Below, one piece after another: positions 1 through 7,594 of a stretch of DNA of 64,000 nucleotides (the first letter of the stretch is position 1; each line of letters starts with the position of its first letter). The position numbers and the translations under genes were made by a program. The DNA comes from Zoogloeaceae bacterium (GTDB lineage Bacteria; Pseudomonadota; Gammaproteobacteria; Burkholderiales; Rhodocyclaceae). The notes under the pieces were generated by a model. The model did no database searches, was not told the origin of the DNA, and saw nothing but the letters and a program-made list of their open reading frames with translations. Location: the NCBI GenBank assembly GCA_024235675.1, contig JACKLZ010000001.1, forward strand, positions 62,001 to 126,000. The letters run 5' to 3'.

Positions 1-180
1 AAATCGGCGGCGGCCATCAGCATGGGCAAGCAGTTGTTCTATCAGCAGCTCGAAATGGGTATTGAAGCGGCTTACCAGACTGCAGCAGAAACCATGGCCT
101 GCAACATGATGACCGAGGACGCGGGCGAAGGCATCGACGCCTTCATTGCCAAGCGCAAGCCGGTCTGGAAAGGTCGCTGA
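1..180 (+). CDS. Enoyl-CoA hydratase/isomerase family protein, C-terminal fragment
   Basis: The window opens inside this gene, so only the last 59 residues are visible, ending in a TGA. The visible part is an amphipathic helical tail that reads GIDAFIAKRKPVWKGR at the end. That 'EG(I)xAFxxKRxPxWxGR' ending is typical of crotonase-fold enoyl-CoA hydratases, which add water to trans-2-enoyl-CoA in beta-oxidation. The catalytic glutamates lie upstream of the window and cannot be checked. It is followed 20 bases later by a TatD-type gene on the same strand. The etf and acyl-CoA dehydrogenase genes nearby fit a fatty-acyl or aromatic CoA degradation role, but the substrate cannot be inferred. Confidence 0.75.
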   Translation, partial: KSAAAISMGKQLFYQQLEMGIEAAYQTAAETMACNMMTEDAGEGIDAFIAKRKPVWKGR

Positions 181-199
181 GCGATTGTTTGGGGGTGCG

Positions 200-976
200 A
201 TGCTGATCGACACCCACATTCATCTTGACGCGGATGCGTTCGCGCCGGATCGGCAAACGCTGATGGACGCGGCCCGCGATGCCGGGGTGGGGGCCTATGT
301 AGTGCCCGCAGTCACGGCAGCGGGTTTTGATGCCCTGGATGCATTGGCCGATGCGACGCCGAACGTGGCGCGCGCCTACGGTCTGCATCCGCTCTATATC
401 GATCGCGCGCGGCCCGAAGATCTCGAGCTGCTCGCCCAGCGCTTGGCTCGGCCGGATGCCGTGGCGGTGGGCGAAATCGGCCTCGATGGTTTTATTCCTG
501 CGCCGGATCTGGCCGCACAGCTACCGTGGTTTGAGGCGCAGCTGGCGCTCGCAAAGCGATTTGATTTGCCAGTGATCCTGCATGTGCGCCATGCGGTCGA
601 GCCGATCATCCGCGCACTGAAAAAGGTCGGCGTGCGCGGCGGTATCGCCCATGCGTTCAACGGCAGTCGCCAGCAGGCGGATACCTTGCTGATGATGGGT
701 TTCAAGCTGGGTTTCGGCGGGACGCTGACCTACCCCGGTTCGCGCAGGATTCGCGCGCTGGCCGAGAGCCTGCCGATGGACGCGATTGTGCTCGAAACCG
801 ATGCGCCGGACATGCCGCCGGTCTGGGCGCGAGCTCAGCGAAACGAGCCAGTCAATCTGGCACGCATTGCCGAGACCTTGGCCGAGCTAAGAGGCGAGTC
901 CTTGGCGGACATTGTTGCCGCGACCGAGGCGAATGCCCGTTGCGCCTTGCCGCGGTTGAACACGCTGCTCGCTTGA
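200..976 (+). CDS. TatD family metal-dependent hydrolase (putative deoxyribonuclease)
   Basis: A 258-residue protein starting MLIDTHIHLD, the metal-binding motif of the TatD amidohydrolase fold. It keeps the other metal ligands: the Glu in VGEIGLDG, His in ILHVRHAVEP, His in GIAHAFNGS, and Asp in LETDAPDMPP. Family members are Mg-dependent 3'-5' DNA exonucleases or related phosphodiesterases in the cytoplasm. The open frame runs further upstream to 146, but that extension overlaps the preceding gene and has no family similarity. The ATG at 200 has a GGGGGTG stretch just before it. It converges on the TetR gene with an 11-bp gap. TatD or YcfH/YjjV-type assignment is not resolved. Confidence 0.9.
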   Translation: MLIDTHIHLDADAFAPDRQTLMDAARDAGVGAYVVPAVTAAGFDALDALADATPNVARAYGLHPLYIDRARPEDLELLAQRLARPDAVAVGEIGLDGFIPAPDLAAQLPWFEAQLALAKRFDLPVILHVRHAVEPIIRALKKVGVRGGIAHAFNGSRQQADTLLMMGFKLGFGGTLTYPGSRRIRALAESLPMDAIVLETDAPDMPPVWARAQRNEPVNLARIAETLAELRGESLADIVAATEANARCALPRLNTLLA

Positions 977-987
977 GGCCTTGCGCG

Positions 988-1581
988 TCAGGCTTTGGTG
1001 GCGTTGGACGAGCTTGCAATCAGTCCGGCGATATCGTTTTTCAGATCGTTCAGGTTGTCTGCATAACGGTCGCAAAACATCAGCGAGACGCCGAACACAT
1101 ACGCGTAGAGCAGCATGCTGCGGCTCGATGCTTCAGCCATCGGCACGCCGCAGGACAGGAACAGTTCGCGAGCGCATTTGAGGCGCCAGGTGTCGACTTC
1201 TTCGACCACCGCCGCGGCCGTGTCGTCACGTCGTGCCCAGTCGCGTACGGCCAGCTCGATCATCATGCCTTTGCGGCTACGGCTGGCGCTGTACACGTCG
1301 ATGACGTGGTGCAACTGCGACAACTCGGTTCCGGTGTTGGCGCGGGTTTGTTTCACGATGTCCTTGATACGGCCTTCTTTCCAGACCTCCAGCACCGATT
1401 GCAGCAAGTCGCTGCGATCCTTGAAGTGCCAGTAAAAGCTGCCCTTGGTTACCTTCAGGTGCTTGGCGAGCAACTCAACCCGCAAGCCCGCGACGCCCTC
1501 CTTGGCGAGGAGGTCGGTGGCGGCGAGTACCCAGGCCGAGCGGTCGAGTTGGGCGCGAGGTTTGGTCTTCGAATTTTCCAT
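988..1581 (-). CDS. TetR/AcrR family transcriptional regulator
   Basis: A 197-residue regulator. The N-terminal helix-turn-helix (about residues 12-55) contains GLRVELLAKHLKVTKGSFYW, the usual TetR recognition-helix pattern, followed by a helical ligand-binding domain with no assignable effector. The start at MENSKTKPRAQ was chosen because the longer frame runs through the divergent control region. It is transcribed away from etfB, and the shared 172-bp spacer carries inverted repeats overlapping a promoter-like sequence. TetR repressors beside etf/acyl-CoA dehydrogenase genes (FadR or PsrA type) often respond to acyl-CoA, so control of the etf cluster is the natural inference. The ligand is unknown. 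Confidence 0.88.
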   Translation of the reverse strand: MENSKTKPRAQLDRSAWVLAATDLLAKEGVAGLRVELLAKHLKVTKGSFYWHFKDRSDLLQSVLEVWKEGRIKDIVKQTRANTGTELSQLHHVIDVYSASRSRKGMMIELAVRDWARRDDTAAAVVEEVDTWRLKCARELFLSCGVPMAEASSRSMLLYAYVFGVSLMFCDRYADNLNDLKNDIAGLIASSSNATKA

Positions 1582-1647
1582 ACGCCGTAGTATTGACAAA
1601 AACACCTTCCATACGCTACCGTACGGCCAATACCGTTCCGTATGGAA
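1573..1647. promoter_or_regulatory. Divergent control region: TetR operator candidates over a promoter-like sequence
   Basis: TTCCATACG (1607-1615) and its inverse CGTATGGAA (1639-1647) form a 9-bp perfect inverted repeat. A third copy, TTCCATACG, lies at 1576-1584 over the start of the TetR gene. Between the arms is the palindrome CCGTACGG (1619-1626). On the + strand TTGACA at 1593-1598, 18 bp ahead of TACCGT (1617-1622), is a plausible sigma-70 promoter for etfB. The repeats therefore overlap promoter and TetR start. Binding by the adjacent TetR protein is inference. Confidence 0.55.
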
Positions 1648-1753
1648 ATTTGCCAATCGGGGGCATCATGCGAAACATCGTAGGCGATGCCATAATGATT
1701 GTTGGCTTTGTAGCAGTATTGCCTTTCTGAAGATTTGATTAAGGAGGACAGCC

Positions 1754-2503
1754 TTGAAAATTCTGGTTCCCGTCAAACGGGTCGTTGATTACAACGTAAA
1801 AGTACGCGTGAAGGCCGATGCGAGCGGCGTCGATATTGCCAACGTCAAGATGAGCATGAACCCCTTCGACGAAATTGCCGTCGAAGAGGCCGTCCGCCTG
1901 AAAGAGGCGGGCGTGGCGACGGAAGTCATCGCCGTGTCTTGCGGTGTGGCCCAGTGTCAGGAAACCCTGCGCACCGCCATGGCCATCGGTGCCGATCGCG
2001 GCATTCTGGTGCAGACCGACGAAGAGCTTCAACCGCTGGCTGTGGCCAAGCTGCTCAAGTCGCTGGTCGACAAGGAAGGCCCGCAACTGGTCATCCTCGG
2101 CAAGCAGGCCATTGATGACGATGCCAACCAGACCGGTCAGATGCTGGCCGCGCTGTTGAATCTGCCGCAGGCGACCTTCGCCTCCAAGGTGGCCATCGCT
2201 GACGGCAAGGCCACGGTGACCCGTGAGATCGACGGTGGTCTCGAGACTCTGTCGATGTCCCTGCCGGCCATCGTCACCACCGACCTGCGCCTGAACGAGC
2301 CGCGTTACGCCACGCTGCCGAACATCATGAAGGCCAAGAAGAAGCCGCTGGAAACCGTCACCCCCGCCGATCTGGGCGTGGATGTCGCGCCGCGCCTCAA
2401 GACGCTCAAGGTTGAAGAGCCGCCCAAGCGAAGCGCCGGTGTCAAAGTTGCCGATGTGGCCGAACTGGTCGCCAAACTCAAGAACGAAGCCAAGGTGATC
2501 TGA
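1754..2503 (+). CDS. etfB: Electron transfer flavoprotein subunit beta
   Basis: A 249-residue protein starting MKILVPVKRVVDYN, the classic EtfB opening. It has the family signature around VTREIDGGLETLSMSLPAIV (about residues 154-173) and the AMP-binding loop GKQAIDDDANQTGQ. EtfAB is the soluble heterodimer (FAD in alpha, AMP in beta) that takes electrons from acyl-CoA dehydrogenases and passes them to ETF:quinone oxidoreductase. The start codon is TTG, supported by a strong AAGGAGG at 1741-1747. It is two bases from etfA and is probably controlled by the divergent TetR region. Identity is secure; which dehydrogenase it serves is inferred from the downstream gene. Confidence 0.96.
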   Translation: MKILVPVKRVVDYNVKVRVKADASGVDIANVKMSMNPFDEIAVEEAVRLKEAGVATEVIAVSCGVAQCQETLRTAMAIGADRGILVQTDEELQPLAVAKLLKSLVDKEGPQLVILGKQAIDDDANQTGQMLAALLNLPQATFASKVAIADGKATVTREIDGGLETLSMSLPAIVTTDLRLNEPRYATLPNIMKAKKKPLETVTPADLGVDVAPRLKTLKVEEPPKRSAGVKVADVAELVAKLKNEAKVI

Positions 2504-2505
2504 AT

Positions 2506-3441
2506 ATGAGCATCCTCGTCATCGCAGAACACGATAACGCCAGCATCAAGGCTGGCACCCTCAACACCCTCGCCGCGGCGCAAGCCATCGGCGGCGACAT
2601 CGATCTGCTGGTGGTCGGTAGCGGCTGCGCAGCAGCGGCGGAAGCCGGTGCCAAGCTCGCTGGCGTGAGCAAAGTGCGCGTCGCCGATGCGGCCCACTAC
2701 GCTGATGGTGGCGCCGAGAACGTTGCCGCCCTCGTGGTGGCCAACGCGTCGGGTTACACCCACATCCTCGCCGCTGCCTCGACCTCGGGCAAGAACGTGA
2801 TGCCGCGCGTGGCCGCCCAGCTGGATGTGGCGCAGATCTCGGAGATTGTCACCGTGGTATCGGCTGACACCTTCCGTCGTCCGATCTACGCCGGTAACGC
2901 GATTGCCACCGTGCAAAGCGCCGATCCGGTCAAGGTCATTACCGTGCGCACGACCGGCTTTGATGCAGTTGCCGAGACCGGTGGCAGTGGCAGTGTCGAA
3001 GCACTCGATGCGGCGGCCGACACCGGCCTGACCAAGCTGGTCAATCGCGAGCTGACCAAATCCGAGCGTCCCGAGCTGGGCGCGGCCGGCATCATCGTGT
3101 CCGGTGGTCGTGGTCTGGGCAGTGGTGAGAACTACCACAGCCTGCTCGAGCCCCTCGCCGACAAGCTCAACGCAGCGCTGGGTGCCAGCCGTGCTGCCGT
3201 TGATGCGGGTTATGTGCCCAACGACTACCAAGTGGGCCAGACGGGCAAGATCGTCGCGCCGCAGCTGTATGTGGCGATCGGGATTTCAGGCGCCATCCAG
3301 CACCTCGCTGGCATGAAAGACTCGAAGGTGATCGTCGCCATCAACAAGGACGAAGAGGCCCCGATCTTCCAGGTGGCCGACTATGGTCTGGTGGCCGATC
3401 TGTTTGAAGCTGTCCCGGCGCTGACAGCAGCACTGGGTTAA
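2506..3441 (+). CDS. etfA: Electron transfer flavoprotein subunit alpha
   Basis: A 311-residue protein with an N-terminal alpha/beta domain and a C-terminal FAD-binding domain. The C-terminal domain contains VSGGRGLGSGENY, GYVPNDYQVGQTGKIVAPQL and the signature VAIGISGAIQHLAGM (about residues 200-285). It binds the redox FAD of the EtfAB dimer. It begins two bases after etfB ends, so the pair is certainly co-transcribed. Length and motif order are normal for the family, and no key residue is missing. A CbiM-like membrane gene and a long acyl-CoA dehydrogenase follow on the same strand. Confidence 0.96.
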   Translation: MSILVIAEHDNASIKAGTLNTLAAAQAIGGDIDLLVVGSGCAAAAEAGAKLAGVSKVRVADAAHYADGGAENVAALVVANASGYTHILAAASTSGKNVMPRVAAQLDVAQISEIVTVVSADTFRRPIYAGNAIATVQSADPVKVITVRTTGFDAVAETGGSGSVEALDAAADTGLTKLVNRELTKSERPELGAAGIIVSGGRGLGSGENYHSLLEPLADKLNAALGASRAAVDAGYVPNDYQVGQTGKIVAPQLYVAIGISGAIQHLAGMKDSKVIVAINKDEEAPIFQVADYGLVADLFEAVPALTAALG

Positions 3442-3459
3442 GCGCAAGGCGTTGCGGCG

Positions 3460-4125
3460 GTGAACTTCACCGCTGGGTTATTTGCCGAAGGCTGGCTTTG
3501 GGGGGCGTACGCGCTCACTGCTGTGGTGCTGGTCTGGATTATCCGGACCGGTCCGTGGGCCAGCCTGAGGCGTCCCGAGCGCATCAATGTGTGGCTCGGG
3601 ACGTCTGTTGCGCTGATGGTGGTGTGGCGGATGAAGGCAGGGGTGCTCCCCGGTCTGGATCTGCACCTGCTCGGCGCGATGGTGGCAACCCTGTTGTTTG
3701 GGCCTCAGCTGGCCATGGCCTTGCTCGGCATTGTTCTGGCGGCGGTCATGCTGGCCACCGGGGGTGACTGGCCGAGCCTTGGCTTGAACTGGTTGGTGAT
3801 GGTGGTGTGGCCGGTGCTTGTTGCCGATGGCGTGCGTCGCCTGGTTGCGTGGCGCCTGCCCCGGCACTTTTTTGTATATGTGTTTGTGGTCGCGTTTTTC
3901 GGCAGTGCGGCCACAGTGATGGCGCAGGGAGTGCTGGCCTCGGTGGTGCTGAGTGTCGCCGATGTGTACTCACTGGATTTTCTGGCCTCGGACTATCTGC
4001 CGTATTTCCTGCTGCTGGGCTTCTCCGAGGCCTGGCTGTCGGGTGCAGTGATTACCGTGATGGTTATCTATCGACCGGATTGGGTTGCCAGTTTCGATGA
4101 CCATCTTTACTTGAAGAACAAATAG
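3460..4125 (+). CDS. CbiM-like energy-coupling-factor permease family membrane protein
   Basis: A 221-residue integral membrane protein with about six hydrophobic segments. It resembles the CbiM/energy-coupling-factor ABC permease family, whose S components bind cobalt or nickel outside the membrane. The start is GTG, 18 bases after etfA. No CbiQ-like T component or CbiO-like ATPase gene is next to it, and the N-terminal Met-His metal site of CbiM is absent (it opens MNFTAGLFAEGW). Metal transport is therefore doubtful. Its position between etfA and an acyl-CoA dehydrogenase suggests co-transcription, but the functional link is unknown. It could equally be an orphan membrane protein of that fold. 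Confidence 0.6.
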   Translation: MNFTAGLFAEGWLWGAYALTAVVLVWIIRTGPWASLRRPERINVWLGTSVALMVVWRMKAGVLPGLDLHLLGAMVATLLFGPQLAMALLGIVLAAVMLATGGDWPSLGLNWLVMVVWPVLVADGVRRLVAWRLPRHFFVYVFVVAFFGSAATVMAQGVLASVVLSVADVYSLDFLASDYLPYFLLLGFSEAWLSGAVITVMVIYRPDWVASFDDHLYLKNK

Positions 4126-4183
4126 GCACGGCTGCGGCGATTGTCGCAACCACAATCAGACACTGGACAGGAGTGCATGGACA

Positions 4184-5980
4184 ATGAGCGAGTACGTTGC
4201 CCCGATTCGGGATATGCAGTTCGTAATGAAGGAACTGGCAGGCCTTGAGCAGGTGAGTCAGCTGCCGAGCTTCGGCGACGCCACCGACGACCTGGTCGAT
4301 GCGGTGCTGGAAGAGGCCGGCAAGTTTGCCACTGGCGTGTTGTCGCCGCTGAACCGCACGGGCGATCAGGTGGGCGCCAAGTGGGCCGATGGCCAAGTGA
4401 CCACGGCGCCGGGCTGGCAGGGCGCCTACCGCCAGTTCGCCGAGTCCGGCTGGACGGCACTGGCCTGCGATCCCGAATACGGTGGTCAGGGCCTGCCCAA
4501 GCTGGTGAGCACTGCGGTGATGGAAATGTGGAAGTCGGCCAACATGGCCTTCTCCCTGTGCCCGATGTTGACCAACGGTGCGATTGAAGCCGTGATGCTG
4601 CGTGGCACCGACGAGCAGAAAGCGGTGTATCTGACCAAAATGGTGAGCGGCGAATGGACCGGCACCATGAACCTGACCGAGCCGCAGGCCGGTTCCGATC
4701 TGGCGGCGGTGCGCACCCGTGCCGAACCGCAGGCCGATGGTAGCTACAAGATCTTCGGCCAGAAGATTTTCATCACCTACGGCGAACACGACCTGACCGA
4801 CAACATCGTTCACCTGGTGCTCGGCCGTCTGCCGGACGCACCCGAAGGGGTGAAGGGGATTTCGCTGTTCCTGGTGCCGAAGTTCATGGTTGAGGCCGAC
4901 GGCACGCCGGGCGCACGTAACGATGTGCACTGCGTGTCGATCGAGCACAAGCTCGGCATCCACGCCAGCCCGACCTGCGTGCTGGCCTTTGGTGACAAGG
5001 GCGGCGCAACGGGCTATCTGATTGGTGAAGCCAATCGTGGCCTCGAGTACATGTTCATCATGATGAACGAGGCGCGTTTTGCCGTCGGCATGGAAGGCCT
5101 GGCGCTGTCCGAGCGTGCATATCAGCAGGCGCTGGGCTATGCCCGTGACCGCGTGCAGGGCACCGAGCCCGGCGTGCGTGGCGGCGGCAAAGTGGCCATC
5201 ATCCGTCACCCGGACGTGCGTCGCATGCTGATGTCGATGAAGTCCCAGACCGAAGCGATGCGTGCGCTGGCCTACGTGGTCGGCGCCGCAACCGATATGG
5301 CACACGACCATCCGGACGAAGCCGTGCGTGCGCAGAATCAGGCGTTCGTCGATTTGCTGATTCCCATCGTCAAAGGCTGGTGCACCGAGAACTCGATCGA
5401 CATCGCCTCGACCGGCGTGCAGATCCACGGCGGCATGGGCTTTATCGAGGAAACGGGCGCAGCCCAGCATTTTCGCGATGCGCGGATCACCACCATCTAC
5501 GAAGGCACGACCGCTATTCAGGGCAATGACCTGATCGGCCGCAAGATCTCGCGCGACGGCGGCGTGGCCATGAAGTCTGTCATCGAGCAGATGCGCAGTG
5601 TCGTGGTTCAGTTGAACGAGCAGAGTGCGCCGGAGTACAAGGCGATTCGCACCGCGCTGTCGGCCGGTATTACCGCGCTGGAAGAGGCGACGGACTATGT
5701 GCTCGCCACCTACGGCAGCGACATCAAGGCGGCTTCGGTGGGGGCGGTGCCCATGCTCAAGCTGTTCGGCATTGTGGCCGGTGGCTGGCAGATGGCGCGT
5801 GCGGCGATGATTTCGCAGACGCGCTTGAACGAAGGCGCGGGGGATGCGTCGTTCTACCAGGCCAAGATCGTGACGGCCCGCTTCTACGCCGACCATATTA
5901 TGTCGCAGGCGCCCGGACTGGCCTACGCCGTGGTCAATGGTGCCGCCGGTGCGCTGGCACTTGAAGACGACATGTTCTGA
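4184..5980 (+). CDS. Acyl-CoA dehydrogenase, long (about 600 residue) AcdB/DmdC type
   Basis: A 598-residue flavoprotein, longer than the usual 380-400-residue enzymes because of an extra N-terminal segment and a C-terminal extension. Visible are the substrate/FAD motif NLTEPQAGSDLAAVRTRAEP, QKIFITYGEHDLTDN, the FAD loop VQIHGGMGFIEETG and the catalytic-base region RITTIYEGTTAIQGNDLIGR. It oxidises an acyl-CoA to the trans-2-enoyl-CoA and passes electrons to EtfAB, encoded just upstream. The family includes dehydrogenases for medium/long acyl-CoA and methylmercaptopropionyl-CoA (DmdC), so the substrate is open. A hairpin with a T-run follows directly, which fits the end of an etfBA-permease-dehydrogenase operon. 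Confidence 0.93.
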   Translation: MSEYVAPIRDMQFVMKELAGLEQVSQLPSFGDATDDLVDAVLEEAGKFATGVLSPLNRTGDQVGAKWADGQVTTAPGWQGAYRQFAESGWTALACDPEYGGQGLPKLVSTAVMEMWKSANMAFSLCPMLTNGAIEAVMLRGTDEQKAVYLTKMVSGEWTGTMNLTEPQAGSDLAAVRTRAEPQADGSYKIFGQKIFITYGEHDLTDNIVHLVLGRLPDAPEGVKGISLFLVPKFMVEADGTPGARNDVHCVSIEHKLGIHASPTCVLAFGDKGGATGYLIGEANRGLEYMFIMMNEARFAVGMEGLALSERAYQQALGYARDRVQGTEPGVRGGGKVAIIRHPDVRRMLMSMKSQTEAMRALAYVVGAATDMAHDHPDEAVRAQNQAFVDLLIPIVKGWCTENSIDIASTGVQIHGGMGFIEETGAAQHFRDARITTIYEGTTAIQGNDLIGRKISRDGGVAMKSVIEQMRSVVVQLNEQSAPEYKAIRTALSAGITALEEATDYVLATYGSDIKAASVGAVPMLKLFGIVAGGWQMARAAMISQTRLNEGAGDASFYQAKIVTARFYADHIMSQAPGLAYAVVNGAAGALALEDDMF

Positions 5981-5999
5981 TTACCGAACCTTGTCAACG

Positions 6000-6038
6000 A
6001 AAACCCCCATTGGCGTCAGCCCTTGGGGGTTTTCTTTT
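6000..6038 (+). terminator. Intrinsic terminator after the acyl-CoA dehydrogenase
   Basis: AAAACCCCCA (6000-6009) pairs with TGGGGGTTTT (6024-6033) across a 14-nt loop, followed by CTTTT. It lies 20 bases past the stop of the dehydrogenase and ends the rightward etf operon. Confidence 0.85.
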
Positions 6039-6081
6039 GTCGCTGGCACGGACCCGCTGCGGGTGTCGGGTGTTGATGAAA

Positions 6082-6103
6082 AAAGCGACCCGAGGGTCGC
6101 TTT
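6082..6103 (-). terminator. Intrinsic terminator for the iron-binding protein gene
   Basis: AAAGCGACCC (6082-6091) and GGGTCGCTTT (6094-6103) form a 10-bp perfect stem with a 2-nt centre. Read on the minus strand it is followed by a T-rich tract (the A-run at 6079-6085), 20 bases beyond the stop of the leftward gene. Confidence 0.8.
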
Positions 6104-6122
6104 GTGTTGGTGCTGTGTCGAC

Positions 6123-7142
6123 TTAACGATAGCCGGCGCGATCGTAGGCTTTCTGTGCTTCAGCGACTGAGTTGGCGAGTTTGCCGACCGGCAACGCGTC
6201 GGCCTTGAAGGTACCCAAGCGCTCCAAGGCGGCGTTGCTCACCTTGACGGAGGCCACCACCGGCCACTCGTTGTTGCCATCGGCAAAGTAGCGCTGCGCT
6301 TCGTCCGACGCCAGGTACTCAAGGAAGGCGATGGCTGCGGCCTTGTTCGGCGCGTGCTTGAGCATGCCGCCGCCAGACACGTTGATGTGCGTGCCGACAT
6401 TGCCCTGGTTTGGCCAGATGATACCGACGGCTTCCATGGCTTTCTGATCCTCCGGCTTGGTCGAGTTGATCAGGCGCGCAACGTAGTAGCTGTTGGCAAT
6501 TGCCACGCCGCATTCGCCGGCGGCGACCGCGCGGATCTGGTCGGTATCGCCACCCTTGGGCTCGCGCGCGAAGTTGGCGACGATGCCTTTGGCCCAGGTT
6601 TCGGTCTTTTCGATGCCATGGTGTTCAATCATGGCTGCGCCCAGCGACAGGTTGTAGGGATGGCTGCCCGAACGGGTGCATACCTTGCCTTTCAGCGCCG
6701 AGTTGGCGAGATCTTCGTAGTTCTGCACGAGTGCGGGCTTGATACCGGACTTGTTGTACACGATGACGCGGGCGCGGGTGGAGAAGGCGAACCAGGTGTC
6801 GGTACGCAGGTTTGCCGGAATGCGGCTAGTGAGTGTCTCTGATTTGACCGGCGCGAACACGCCCATCTCGTCGGCTTTGGCGAGGCGCGAGGCGTCCACT
6901 GTGATGAACACGTCGGCCGGGCTGTTTTCGCCTTCGCTGCGGATGCGCTCGAGCAACGCATCTTCCTTGCCCTCAATGCGATTGACGGTGATGCCGGTGG
7001 CCTTGGTGAAGTTGGCGTACAGCGCTTCGTCAGTCTGGTAGTGGCGCGCGGTGTAGAGGTTGAGCACCTTGTCATCAGCGTGGGCGGAAGTGACGGAGAA
7101 GAGCGCGCACAAGGCGGCAGCGGCAACAGTACGATTCATCAT
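6123..7142 (-). CDS. Fe(III) ABC transporter periplasmic substrate-binding protein (FbpA/FutA type)
   Basis: A 339-residue protein with a Sec signal peptide (MMNRTVAAAALCALFSVTSAHA, cleaved before DDK) and a transferrin-like periplasmic binding fold. The mature start VLNLYTARHYQTDEALY and the paired tyrosines in ANSYYVARL are characteristic of ferric-binding proteins, where the tyrosines hold Fe(III). The start at 7142 fits the signal peptide and an AGAGG site upstream. No permease or ATPase gene is adjacent, so the rest of the transporter must be elsewhere. The promoter side carries tandem Fur-box-like sites shared with the divergent DUF2325 gene, so repression by iron is expected. Confidence 0.92.
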   Translation of the reverse strand: MMNRTVAAAALCALFSVTSAHADDKVLNLYTARHYQTDEALYANFTKATGITVNRIEGKEDALLERIRSEGENSPADVFITVDASRLAKADEMGVFAPVKSETLTSRIPANLRTDTWFAFSTRARVIVYNKSGIKPALVQNYEDLANSALKGKVCTRSGSHPYNLSLGAAMIEHHGIEKTETWAKGIVANFAREPKGGDTDQIRAVAAGECGVAIANSYYVARLINSTKPEDQKAMEAVGIIWPNQGNVGTHINVSGGGMLKHAPNKAAAIAFLEYLASDEAQRYFADGNNEWPVVASVKVSNAALERLGTFKADALPVGKLANSVAEAQKAYDRAGYR

Positions 7143-7187
7143 GGGTCGGACCTCTGATTCAGGAAAATTTGCGTGGCCAAAGTGTAA

Positions 7188-7250
7188 CGAGAACAAATTT
7201 CAAATGCAAACGATTCTCATTCGGTGTAGTCTTGTTGCGAATTGTTCTCA
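7188..7250. promoter_or_regulatory. Tandem Fur-box-like sites in a divergent promoter
   Basis: Two 15-mers match the Fur 7-1-7 consensus TGATAATnATTATCA at 10 of 14 positions on the minus strand: TGAGAATCGTTTGCA (7205-7219) and TGAGAACAATTCGCA (7236-7250). A weaker third (9 of 14) is at 7188-7202. They lie between an Fe(III)-binding protein gene (leftward) and a DUF2325 gene (rightward, start 7264). Iron-dependent repression of both is inferred from site and gene content. Confidence 0.7.
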
Positions 7251-7263
7251 ATAGGAATATGTC

Positions 7264-7584
7264 ATGAATGCACTGCTTATCGGCGCCGATCGCCTTGGTA
7301 ACATCCCGGGTGTCCTGGACGAGTTTGGCATCCGGATCGCTGCTCATGTGACGGGGCGTGACCGCTCACATCAGCGACGCGCGGCGGATTTGCCGGTGGG
7401 GGTGGATCTGGTGATTCTGTTCACGGATTTTCTTGGCCACAATGTCATGCAGCGTTTCCGCGAGGCAGCGGGCAAGGCGGGGGTGGAGTTTGTATGTTGT
7501 CGCCGTTCGGTGTGCGCGCTGAAGCAGGCGCTCGACAAACGCGCCGGCAGTCTGTGCCGTGCGTGTCCGAACCGGCGCTGTTGA
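7264..7584 (+). CDS. DUF2325 domain-containing small protein
   Basis: A 106-residue protein with a Rossmann-like opening MNALLIGADRLGNIPGVL and a cysteine-rich C-terminus (FVCCRRSVCALKQAL, then SLCRACPNRRC), the DUF2325 pattern. Its molecular function is not established. The five or six C-terminal cysteines suggest metal or redox binding. The start has TAGGAA upstream. It is divergent from the ferric-binding protein gene, and its 5' region carries Fur-box-like sequences, so iron-responsive expression is likely. It converges on the NlpC/P60 gene with a 10-bp gap. Confidence 0.8.
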   Translation: MNALLIGADRLGNIPGVLDEFGIRIAAHVTGRDRSHQRRAADLPVGVDLVILFTDFLGHNVMQRFREAAGKAGVEFVCCRRSVCALKQALDKRAGSLCRACPNRRC

Positions 7585-7594
7585 GCGGCGGGGC

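Noticed and set aside
4064..5896. A 610-residue leftward open frame antisense to the acyl-CoA dehydrogenase
   Set aside because: Its composition is His/Arg/Gly-rich and low-complexity, with no family motif. It mirrors the codon pattern of the real gene on the + strand.
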